Assembly: GCA_038211615.1 (NCBI GenBank)
Contig: JBBQVL010000013.1
Span: 1-64,000, forward strand
Direction of reading: 5' to 3'
DNA: 64,000 nucleotides
From: DASWJZ01 sp038211615
GTDB taxonomy: Bacteria > Pseudomonadota > Alphaproteobacteria > Rhizobiales > Afifellaceae
Shown here: positions 25,016-32,290 of the stretch, piece after piece
Position numbering within the stretch: position 1 is the stretch's first letter
Layout of the letters: every line of letters begins with the position of its first letter
Position numbers and translations under genes: made by a program
Notes under the pieces: model-generated
What the model was told of the DNA's origin: nothing
Database searches by the model: none
Seen by the model: the letters and a program-made list of their open reading frames with translations, nothing else

Positions 25016-25846
25016 TTATGCCTTGCCCATCGTCCGCCGCATGCCGTCGCGCGCCGGTGCGTAGCTCTGGTTGAGGTTCGCGGCGCGGGCGAAGGCGGCG
25101 TTGGCCTTCTGCCGGTCGCCAAGCTGCTCGAGCGCGAGGCCCTGGTTTGTCCAGGCGATATAGCTGTCGCGGTCAAGCTTCACCGCCTCGTTGAAATCGT
25201 CGAGCGCGGTGCGCGCGTCGCCGACCGCCAGATAGGAGAGGCCGCGGCCGTTGTAGGGCTCCGGCGATTTTGGCGAGAGGCCGATGGCGGTGGTGAAGTC
25301 CTCGATCGCCGGCTGATGCTGGCTCTGCGCCTGATAGACGAGGCCGCGATTGTAGAAAGCCTGTGGATCCGTGCGGTCGAGCTGGATTGCCGCGTTGTAG
25401 TCGGCAAGCGCCAGATCGACCTGGCCGTTCTGGCGATACATGTTGCCGCGCCCGACATAGGCGGGAGCGTAGCGCGGGTCGGCGGTCACGGCGGCATTGT
25501 AGTCCGCAAGCGCGCGCTGCGTGTCGCCGTTCCGCCGATATATCAGCGCGCGGTTGAAGTAGGCGCGCGCGAAGTTCGGGTTGAGCTCGATCGCCTTGTT
25601 GAAGTCCGCCATCGCCTCGTCGTAGCGGCCGGCGCGGCCGAAGGCCGAGCCGCGCACGTTGTAGGCCTCCGGATTGCTCGGCTCGCGCGCGATCACGTCG
25701 GAGAGCGAAGCGATGTTCGCCTCCGAACCGGTCGCGGCATCGACGGAGACGGGGATATTGGCGATTCCCGTCTGGCAAGCCGCCAGCGGCAGCGCCAGCG
25801 CGAACGCCAGGCAGGCAGTCGGAAGGCGGGAAATGACAGCGCGCAT
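25016..25846 (-). CDS. TPR-repeat lipoprotein
   Basis: 276 residues. A lipoprotein signal peptide (MRAVISRLPTACLAFALALPLAAC, broken as MRAVISRLPTACLAFAL and ALPLAAC) puts the protein in the envelope. The rest is about six tetratricopeptide repeats (for example YNVRGSAFGRAGRYDEAMAD, AYFNRALIYRRNGDTQRALA), resembling NlpI-type scaffold proteins that organise peptidoglycan hydrolases or proteases; partners are unknown. ATG 25846 was chosen because it begins the signal peptide; the frame is open to 25924. Confidence 0.88.
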   Translation of the reverse strand: MRAVISRLPTACLAFALALPLAACQTGIANIPVSVDAATGSEANIASLSDVIAREPSNPEAYNVRGSAFGRAGRYDEAMADFNKAIELNPNFARAYFNRALIYRRNGDTQRALADYNAAVTADPRYAPAYVGRGNMYRQNGQVDLALADYNAAIQLDRTDPQAFYNRGLVYQAQSQHQPAIEDFTTAIGLSPKSPEPYNGRGLSYLAVGDARTALDDFNEAVKLDRDSYIAWTNQGLALEQLGDRQKANAAFARAANLNQSYAPARDGMRRTMGKA

Positions 25847-25920
25847 CTTCAGCTCAACGTTCGTGACAGCGAGTATGGGGGAATCGGCCACGGAATGTAA
25901 CGTGGAACGAAGAGAAAAGA

Positions 25921-26148
25921 TCAATGCTCGCGGCTTTTGCTGGGGATGAGGCCCTCGCGCTGCGCGCGCTTGCGGGCGAGCTTGCGGGTCCGGCGCACCC
26001 CCTCCGCCTTCTCGCGCGTCTTCTTCTCGGAGGGCTTCTCGTAGTGGTCGCGAAGCTTCATCTCGCGAAAGATGCCCTCGCGCTGCATCTTCTTCTTCAG
26101 CGCCTTCAGCGCCTGATCGACGTTGTTCTCCCGGACGATGACCTGCAA
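25921..26148 (-). CDS. rpsU: 30S ribosomal protein S21
   Basis: 75 residues, highly basic: QVIVRENNVDQALKALKKKM, REGIFREMKLRDHYEKPSEK and RTRKLARKRAQREG are typical of alphaproteobacterial S21, which helps the 30S subunit bind mRNA leaders. By alignment with the usual MQV start, the initiation codon here is TTG (26148), unusual for a ribosomal protein gene, and I see no strong Shine-Dalgarno. The TPR lipoprotein gene follows on the same strand. Confidence 0.95.
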   Translation of the reverse strand: MQVIVRENNVDQALKALKKKMQREGIFREMKLRDHYEKPSEKKTREKAEGVRRTRKLARKRAQREGLIPSKSREH

Positions 26149-26296
26149 GTGTCTACAAGCCTTTCCTTGCCTCGCTCGACCGGGGATTCGACAATCGCGG
26201 AGCGTCGTCCAGTCGGGGGTTGCTGCGCCTTAAGGTCCATGCCTCGCGGGTGCCCGCTATCATTGAGGGGCGCGGCAAGGCGGCCGGCATATACTG

Positions 26297-27490
26297 CTAC
26301 TCGACTTGCCTGTCCACCGGCTCGCGAGCGGGCAGGGGGGTAACCGCCGCTTGCAATCGCGTTCCGACCTTGGACCACGCGTCCGCCGCCGCCCGCGCCG
26401 TGTCGAGTTCCTTCTGGCCAAGCCGCCGCATCCAGTCCTCCATGAAATCGTCGTCGAGACCGTGGTCCTTGGCGATCAGGTACCAGCGTGCCGCGGCGGC
26501 AGGGTCGGCGGCGACGCCGCGGCCGTCCGCCAGCAGGCGGGCGAGCCTGAGCTGGGCGGCGGGATTGTCGGCATTGGCGGCGCGCGCAAACCAGTAGGCG
26601 GCGGCCGCCTCGTCCTTCTTCACGCCCTTGCCGTTGAACAGGATGATCCCGTATTCGACCTCTGCTCCGACATGGCCGTTATTGGCCGCCTCGGCGAACC
26701 AGCGGGCAGCCTGCGCGTCGTCGCCGACGACGCCGACGCCTTCGACATAGAGCCCGGCGAGCGTGTATTGCGCGTCCATGTCGCCATAGCCCGCCGCGCG
26801 CCGCAGATAGGCCGCCGCGAGCATGGCGTTCTTCTCCTCGCCCTTGCCCTGCAGAAGGAGATAGCCGAGCTCGCGCGCCGCGCCGGCGTGCCCGAGGTCG
26901 GCCGCCTGCCGGAAGAAGTCCGCGGCCTTCACGGGGTCCTGCGGCACGCCCTGACCGTCGAGATAGAGCTGGCCAAGCGCGTAAAGCGCTTCGCGGTCGC
27001 CGGACTTTCCCGCGAGTCCATACCAGTCGGCGGCGGCCGCCAGATCCGGCTTTACGCCGAGGCCGCGCGACAGCAGCACGCCGAGCAGCGTCTGCGCGGC
27101 GGCATCGCCCGCCTTGGCGCGATCGAGCGCCATCGAGAACGCGGTCAGGAACCAGCCGCGCTGAAACGCGCCGAAGGCGTAGTCGGGCGGGAGCGTCGAC
27201 TGCTCTCCGGCGGCGGTCATCCCCTTGTCGATGCGTTGCTCGATGTCGGGCGGATCGAGCGTGGTGTGAAGCCGCGAAGGACCGGTCGGGACTTCGAGCG
27301 AGGCGTCCGCGTCATCCGGCGCGGCGGGCGCGGGGGGTGGCGCGAGCGATTCCGGCACCATGCCGTTGTCGGAGGGGCGCGCCATTCCCTGGTCTATGCG
27401 CTGGTCGAGCGAAGCTGGCGCCCCGGCCTCCTGGGCGGCGGCCGGGCTTGCAACCGCCAGGGCAATAAGCGCAGCGAGCGCGAGCCGCAT
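26297..27490 (-). CDS. Sel1-repeat (SLR) exported protein
   Basis: 397 residues with a clear signal peptide (MRLALAALIALAVASPAAAQ). A linker is followed by about six Sel1-like repeats from residue 125 onward (LLGVLLSRGLGVKPDLAAAA, LGQLYLDGQGVPQDPVKAAD, YTLAGLYVEGVGVVGDDAQA). The family (ExoR, PodJ-like and others) works through protein-protein contacts in the periplasm; no partner can be named. The ATG at 27490 has GTGAGG upstream; a GTG at 27502 overlapping the upstream ThiE-like stop is the alternative. Confidence 0.88.
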   Translation of the reverse strand: MRLALAALIALAVASPAAAQEAGAPASLDQRIDQGMARPSDNGMVPESLAPPPAPAAPDDADASLEVPTGPSRLHTTLDPPDIEQRIDKGMTAAGEQSTLPPDYAFGAFQRGWFLTAFSMALDRAKAGDAAAQTLLGVLLSRGLGVKPDLAAAADWYGLAGKSGDREALYALGQLYLDGQGVPQDPVKAADFFRQAADLGHAGAARELGYLLLQGKGEEKNAMLAAAYLRRAAGYGDMDAQYTLAGLYVEGVGVVGDDAQAARWFAEAANNGHVGAEVEYGIILFNGKGVKKDEAAAAYWFARAANADNPAAQLRLARLLADGRGVAADPAAAARWYLIAKDHGLDDDFMEDWMRRLGQKELDTARAAADAWSKVGTRLQAAVTPLPAREPVDRQVE

Positions 27491-27498
27491 CGTGGGCC

Positions 27499-28134
27499 TC
27501 ACGCCGCCCGGCGGGCCGCGGCGCTCAGCATGGCCTGCGCGATGCGCACCGCCTCGCCAGGCCCGCCGCCATGCGTCCAGACGGCGTCGTGCAGCGCCAC
27601 GAATTCCGCGCCGGTCCCTGCCGCTTCGGCAACGCTGTCAATCGTCCTGCCCGCCATGATGACGGCCGGAATCTGCATCAGCTCCGACCACCACTCGGCA
27701 AGCTCGAGCGATTTCGGATGCGCGCTATCGTGGGAGTCGCCATGCGGGCGGCCGAACAGGAGATAGTCGATGTCGCGCTCACCGGCGAGCATCGCTGCGT
27801 CGCGCGACGCAAGATTGCCCGCCCCGACTATCCGCTTCGGCCGCAGCGATTGCACGACGAGGCGAAGGTCCTCGATGCCGCCCTCGACGTGGACGCCGTC
27901 GGCCTGGACGTGCCCGGCGAGCCTGGTGTCGTCGAGCACGAGCGCGGCGGCGCCCGCCTTCTGGATGAGCGGCACGAGGGCGCCGGCCGTGTCCGCGCCG
28001 CCTTCGCTCGCGATGAGCACGGCAGCGACATCGCCGCCGGCGAGCGCTTCCGCAAGGCGCGGCGCGAAGCGCTCCGCCTCGATACGGGGCGGCGTCACGA
28101 GAAAGAGACGCGGGCCTTCGGTGCTGTCCGTCAT
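27499..28134 (-). CDS. ThiE-like (thiamine phosphate synthase family) protein
   Basis: 211 residues with a TIM-barrel pattern related to thiamine phosphate synthase: LFLVTPP at strand 1, VLDDTRLAGHVQADGVHVEG, RIVGAGNLASRDAAMLAGE and PAVIMAGRTIDSVAEAAGTG. Key ThiE blocks are altered: the pyrophosphate-binding region reads DYLLFGRPHGDSHD and the final GG phosphate loop is missing. A true thiamine enzyme is therefore doubtful. It sits between fbaB and the Sel1 gene on one strand; no other thiamine gene is nearby. Confidence 0.75.
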   Translation of the reverse strand: MTDSTEGPRLFLVTPPRIEAERFAPRLAEALAGGDVAAVLIASEGGADTAGALVPLIQKAGAAALVLDDTRLAGHVQADGVHVEGGIEDLRLVVQSLRPKRIVGAGNLASRDAAMLAGERDIDYLLFGRPHGDSHDSAHPKSLELAEWWSELMQIPAVIMAGRTIDSVAEAAGTGAEFVALHDAVWTHGGGPGEAVRIAQAMLSAAARRAA

Positions 28135-28180
28135 GACCGGGTATTCAAGGGAACGGGTGTCCGTTCCACCCCGTCATTCC

Positions 28181-28255
28181 GGCGTTTTTCGGGCCGGCGC
28201 TTTTCAGCCCGGCGCTCTTCAGCCCGGCGCTCTTCAGCACGGCGGCTTTTCAGGC
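28181..28255. repeat. Five 15-bp tandem repeats after fbaB
   Basis: Units beginning GGCGYTYTTCRGSCC are arranged head to tail at 28181, 28196, 28211, 28226 and 28241. The three inner copies are nearly identical and the outer two diverge. The last unit runs into the fbaB stop codon (28250-28252), so the array covers most of the fbaB-thiE gap. Confidence 0.88.
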
Positions 28256-29284
28256 GGCCTTCGTTTCCATCTCCTGCTTCCATCCGCCGGTCGCCGCGAG
28301 GCCGTTCATTTTCGCCCGATGCGCGAAGGCGTCCTGCGCGGCCTTGAGGTTCTCCGCCTTGCCGCCCCAGGCCTGCAGCGCCGCCGCCTGCAACGCGCGC
28401 CCGTAGGAGAAGGTGAGCTTCCAGGGGAGGTCATGCATGGCGTTCATGGCGGAGAGATGCGCGGTCGCATCCACGTCTGACTGTCCGCCGGAGAGGAAGG
28501 CGATGCCGGGCACGGCCGGCGGGACCGTCGCCTTCAGCGCCTTCACCGTCTTCTCCGCCACTTCCTCGACGCTCGCCTTCGTGCCGGAAAGCTGGCCGGG
28601 CACGATCATGTTCGGCTTCAGCACCATGCCTTCGAAATTGACCCTGGCGAAATGCAGCTGGCGGAAGACTTCCTGCAGCGTCGTCACCGTCACCTCGTAG
28701 CAGCGGTCGATCGTGTGCTTCGCGTCCGGCCCGTCCATCAGCACTTCCGGCTCAACGATCGGGACGATCCCCGCCTCCTGGCAGAGCGCGGCATAGCGCG
28801 CGAGCGCCTGCGCGTTGGAATGGATGCAGGTCCAGCTCGGGCGCCCATTGTCGCCGATGGTGATGACCGCCCGCCACTTCGCGAAGCGCGCGCCGAGGCC
28901 GTAATATTCCTTCAGCCTGCCGCGCAGCCCGTCGAGGCCTTCGGTGATCTTCTCGCCCGGAAAGCCGGCAAGGTCCTGCGCGCCGGCATCGACCTTGATG
29001 CCGGAAACCGCGCCCGCCGCGCTGATGAGATCGACCAGCGGCTTGCCGTTCTTCGCCTTCTGCCGGAGCGTCTCGTCGTAGAGGATGACGCCCGAGACGT
29101 GGCCCTTCATCGCCTCGGCCGCCGAGAACATCATCTCGCGATAGTCGCGGCGGTTCTCCTCAGTGTTCCCGATCTTGATCGAATCGAAGCGCTTCCCGAT
29201 CGTCGCGGTGCTCTCGTCCGCGGCGAGAATTCCCTTCCCCTCGGCGACCATCCTGATCGCGATGTCTTCCAGCCGTTCGCTCAT
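28250..29284 (-). CDS. fbaB: Fructose-bisphosphate aldolase, class I
   Basis: Splits fructose 1,6-bisphosphate into dihydroxyacetone phosphate and glyceraldehyde 3-phosphate through a Schiff base. 344 residues, eukaryote-like class I: KGILAADESTATIGKRFDSI, GVILYDETLRQK, GIKVDAGAQDLAGFPGE, RFAKWRAVI, IVPIVEPEVLMDG and the Schiff-base lysine in MVLKPNMIVPG, with FLSGGQSDVDAT near the end. Pgk lies 25 bases upstream on the same strand, so the two probably share a transcript. No class II enzyme is in the window. Confidence 0.97.
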   Translation of the reverse strand: MSERLEDIAIRMVAEGKGILAADESTATIGKRFDSIKIGNTEENRRDYREMMFSAAEAMKGHVSGVILYDETLRQKAKNGKPLVDLISAAGAVSGIKVDAGAQDLAGFPGEKITEGLDGLRGRLKEYYGLGARFAKWRAVITIGDNGRPSWTCIHSNAQALARYAALCQEAGIVPIVEPEVLMDGPDAKHTIDRCYEVTVTTLQEVFRQLHFARVNFEGMVLKPNMIVPGQLSGTKASVEEVAEKTVKALKATVPPAVPGIAFLSGGQSDVDATAHLSAMNAMHDLPWKLTFSYGRALQAAALQAWGGKAENLKAAQDAFAHRAKMNGLAATGGWKQEMETKAA

Positions 29285-29309
29285 GGCTGTTCTCCCTTCT
29301 TGATGAATA

Positions 29310-30521
29310 TTAGCGTTGGTTCTTGCCCTCGGCGCGAAGCGCCTCGACGCCCGGCAAAGGCTTGCCCTCCAGCCATTCGAGGAAGGCGCCGCCGGCAGTC
29401 GAGACGTAGCTGAAATCCCCAGCTACGCCTGCGTGGTTCAGCGCCGAGACGGTGTCGCCGCCTCCGGCGACGGAGAGAAGTGTTCCCTGGCGCGTGCGCT
29501 CCGCCGCATGCTTCGCGGCCGCAACCGTGCCGCGGTCGAACGGCTCCTTCTCGAAGGCGCCGAGCGGGCCGTTCCAGACCAGCGTCTTCGCCTTGTCGAC
29601 CCACTGGTTGATCGCAGCAACGGTCTTCTCGCCGGCGTCGAGGATCAGCATTTCCTTCGGAACCTTGTCGGCGTCGACGGTCCGGTGCGGCGCGTTCGCG
29701 GCGAAGGCTTCGGCCACCACCACGTCCGTCGGGAGCACGATGGCGCAGCCGGCCTCAACCGCGTCGTGCATGATCTGCTTCGCCGTCGCCTGCAGGTCCG
29801 GTTCGTTCAGCGACTTGCCGATCTCCGCTCCCGTCGCCGCCATGAAGGTGTTCGCCATGCCGCCGCCGATGACCAGCGCGTCGACCTTGCGGATGAGGTT
29901 GGAGAGCAGCTCCAGCTTCGACGAAATCTTTGCGCCCCCGACGATGGCGACGACCGGGTGCTGCGGATGGCCGAGCGCCTTCTCCAGCGCCTCAAGCTCC
30001 TCCTGCATGGCGAGGCCGGCATAGGCCGGAAGGATGTGCGCGATGCCCTCGGTGGAGGCATGCGCGCGGTGCGCGGCGGAGAAGGCGTCGTTCACGTAGA
30101 TGTCGCCGACCTTGGCGAGCGCGGCGGCGAAGGCCGGATCGTTCTCCTCCTCGCCGGCATGGAAGCGCGTGTTTTCAAGAAGCACGATGCCGCCGTCGCC
30201 GAGCTTCGCGACCGCGGCCTCGGCCTGCGGCCCGATGCAATCGTCGACGAACCTGACCGGGCGGCCGACGATCTCGGCGACCGCGGGCGCGATCGGCTCG
30301 AGCGACATTTCCGGAACGCGTTTCCCCTTCGGGCGCTCGAAATGGGCGAGCAGGGCGACCTTGGCGCCCTTGTCCGACAATAGCTTTATCGTCCCCGCCA
30401 CGCGCTCGATCCGCGTGGCATCGGTCACGACGCCGTCCTTCACCGGCACGTTCAGGTCGACGCGGAGCAGCACGCGCCTGCCCTTCAGGTCGCCCGCATC
30501 CTTCAGTGTTCGAAACGCCAT
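29310..30521 (-). CDS. pgk: Phosphoglycerate kinase
   Basis: Transfers phosphate between 1,3-bisphosphoglycerate and ADP. 403 residues. Seen: RRVLLRVDLNVPVKDG, LLAHFERPKGKR, LLENTRFHAGEE, VNDAFSAAHRAHAS, VAIVGGAKISSKLELL, LVWNGPLGAFEKEPFDRGT and the nucleotide loop SVAGGGDTVSAL. Ordinary in length and motifs. It precedes fbaB and is divergent from the small methyltransferase gene, so it has its own promoter separate from tkt-gap. Confidence 0.97.
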   Translation of the reverse strand: MAFRTLKDAGDLKGRRVLLRVDLNVPVKDGVVTDATRIERVAGTIKLLSDKGAKVALLAHFERPKGKRVPEMSLEPIAPAVAEIVGRPVRFVDDCIGPQAEAAVAKLGDGGIVLLENTRFHAGEEENDPAFAAALAKVGDIYVNDAFSAAHRAHASTEGIAHILPAYAGLAMQEELEALEKALGHPQHPVVAIVGGAKISSKLELLSNLIRKVDALVIGGGMANTFMAATGAEIGKSLNEPDLQATAKQIMHDAVEAGCAIVLPTDVVVAEAFAANAPHRTVDADKVPKEMLILDAGEKTVAAINQWVDKAKTLVWNGPLGAFEKEPFDRGTVAAAKHAAERTRQGTLLSVAGGGDTVSALNHAGVAGDFSYVSTAGGAFLEWLEGKPLPGVEALRAEGKNQR

Positions 30522-30621
30522 CTCGGCCCATCACCAGAATTGAACGCGCGCGTCTTATCATCCAAGGCGGGCGGTTGACAGAGGCCGGCGGCTTGCCGAT
30601 CAGGGGGAAACGGAGACCCCC

Positions 30622-31131
30622 GTGCAGCAATCCGCGAACGCCTTGACGCGCCTCGACAAGGCCATCCGCCGGCTGGAGGCGCAGCGCGCCTGCCTCGACT
30701 GGGCGGTCGGGGAGATCGCGGCGGTTCCCGGCGTCGTGGTGGAACTCGGGCTCGGCAACGGGCGGAGCTTCGATCACCTCCGCGCCCGCCTGCCGGAGCG
30801 GGACATTTACGTCTTCGAGCGCAGTCCCGCGGCCCACCCGGCTTCCACGCCGCCCGCGGACCGGTTGATCGTCGGAAACCTCGAAGAGACGCTGCCGGCA
30901 AGCCGCCCGCGCTTCGCCGAAAAGGTCGCGTTCCTGCACTCCGACATCGGCACCGGCGACGACGACCGCAATCTGCGCTTCGCCGCCTGGCTCGGCCCGG
31001 AAATCTTGCCGCTGCTTGCCCCCGGCGCAATCGTGGCGAGCGACCAGAGGCTGCCCGCGCTGGAAGAGTTCAGGGTCGCAGCGCCTGCGGGTGTCCCGGA
31101 GGACCGCTACTACCTGTATCTATTCAGGTGA
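30622..31131 (+). CDS. Small class I SAM-dependent methyltransferase-like protein
   Basis: 169 residues. GVVVELGLGNGRSFDHLRARL is a Rossmann motif I, DIYVFERSP gives the acidic end of strand 2, and VAFLHSDIGTGDDD lies near motif IV. The C-terminal half is shortened (LLAPGAIVASDQRL) and substrate specificity is unknown. The GTG start has GGAG 6 bases upstream. The gene lies on the plus strand between pgk and gap, so it interrupts the glycolytic block in opposite orientation. Confidence 0.82.
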   Translation: MQQSANALTRLDKAIRRLEAQRACLDWAVGEIAAVPGVVVELGLGNGRSFDHLRARLPERDIYVFERSPAAHPASTPPADRLIVGNLEETLPASRPRFAEKVAFLHSDIGTGDDDRNLRFAAWLGPEILPLLAPGAIVASDQRLPALEEFRVAAPAGVPEDRYYLYLFR

Positions 31132-31152
31132 GGCAGCCTCAGGCGTCGTCGC

Positions 31153-31241
31153 GCCCGGACTTGGTCCGGGCATCCATTCCGTGACCGTTCCTGACCCGCC
31201 GGCACCGCTGCGGGACGGATTGCCGGGTCAAGCCCGGCAAT
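31153..31241. repeat. Double palindrome in convergent intergenic gap
   Basis: Two hairpins: GCCCGGAC-TTG-GTCCGGGC (31153-31171) and ATTGCCGGGTCAAGCCCGGCAAT (31219-31241). The second sequence is, from memory, a widespread extragenic palindrome in Hyphomicrobiales genomes. It lies between the 3' ends of the methyltransferase gene and gap and could stop or protect both transcripts; no T-run follows either hairpin. Confidence 0.8.
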
Positions 31242-31263
31242 GACGACAGGCAAATGTGTCCGT

Positions 31264-32274
31264 CTATCCGAGCTTGCCCATCGCGACAGTCGTATCGACC
31301 ATCCGGTTCGAGAAGCCCCACTCATTGTCGTACCAGGCGACGACGCGGACGAAGTTGCCGCCCATTACCTTCGTCTGGTCGACGGCGAAGGTCGCCGAGT
31401 GCGGGTCGTGGTTGATGTCGGAGGAGACCAGCGGCTCCTTGGTCCAGCCGAGGATGCCGCCGAGCCGGTTCGACTTCGCCGCCTCGTAGACCGCGTTGTT
31501 CACCTCCTCGACCGTCGTCGCCTTCTTCGCAACGAACTTGAAATCGACCAGCGAGACGTTCGGGGTCGGAACGCGCATCGAGGCGCCGTCGAGCTTGCCG
31601 TTCAGCTCCGGGATCACCAGGCCGACGGCCTTCGCCGCGCCGGTGGTCGTCGGGATGATGTTCAGCGCCGCCGCGCGGGCCCGGTAAAGGTCCTTGTGCA
31701 TCGTGTCGAGCGTCGGCTGGTCGCCGGTGTAGGAGTGGATCGTCGTCATGAAGCCGTGCTCGACGCCGATGGCCTTGTGCATGACGGAGACGACCGGAGC
31801 CAGGCAGTTGGTGGTGCAGGAAGCGTTGGAGACAATGACGTGGTCCTTGCCGAGCTTGTCGTCGTTGACGCCGTAGACGACGGTGAGGTCGGCCCCTTCG
31901 CCCGGCGCCGAGATCAGCACGCGCTTCGCGCCGGCGGTCAGGTGCGCCGCGGCCTTGTCCCTGGCGGTGAAGATGCCGGTGCATTCGAGCGCGATGTCGA
32001 CCTTCAGCTCCTTCCACGGAAGCTCGGCCGGATTCTTGATCGCCGTCACCTTCATCGGGCCGCGCCCCGCGTCGATCGTGTCGCCGGCGACCTTCACCGC
32101 GTGCGGAAACCGGCCGTGCACGGAATCGTAGCGGAGCAGGTGGGCGTTCGTCTCCACCGGGCCGAGGTCGTTCAGGCCGACGACCTCGATGTCGGTGCGG
32201 CCGGATTCTATGATGGCGCGGAGGATGTTGCGCCCGATGCGGCCGAAGCCGTTGATGCCTACCCTGACGGTCAT
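31264..32274 (-). CDS. gap: Glyceraldehyde-3-phosphate dehydrogenase, type I
   Basis: Oxidises and phosphorylates glyceraldehyde 3-phosphate. 336 residues. VGINGFGRIGRNILRA binds NAD; the catalytic Cys is residue 153 in SNASCTTNCLAP; TTIHSYTGDQPTLD, RAAALNIIPTTTGAAKA and WYDNEWGFSNRM are canonical. ATG 32274 is the usual family start, and the frame open to 32430 reads through the tkt end out of frame. Tkt lies directly upstream (16 bases), so tkt-gap is probably one transcript. Confidence 0.97.
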   Translation of the reverse strand: MTVRVGINGFGRIGRNILRAIIESGRTDIEVVGLNDLGPVETNAHLLRYDSVHGRFPHAVKVAGDTIDAGRGPMKVTAIKNPAELPWKELKVDIALECTGIFTARDKAAAHLTAGAKRVLISAPGEGADLTVVYGVNDDKLGKDHVIVSNASCTTNCLAPVVSVMHKAIGVEHGFMTTIHSYTGDQPTLDTMHKDLYRARAAALNIIPTTTGAAKAVGLVIPELNGKLDGASMRVPTPNVSLVDFKFVAKKATTVEEVNNAVYEAAKSNRLGGILGWTKEPLVSSDINHDPHSATFAVDQTKVMGGNFVRVVAWYDNEWGFSNRMVDTTVAMGKLG

Positions 32275-32290
32275 GGTGCTACCTCGATGA

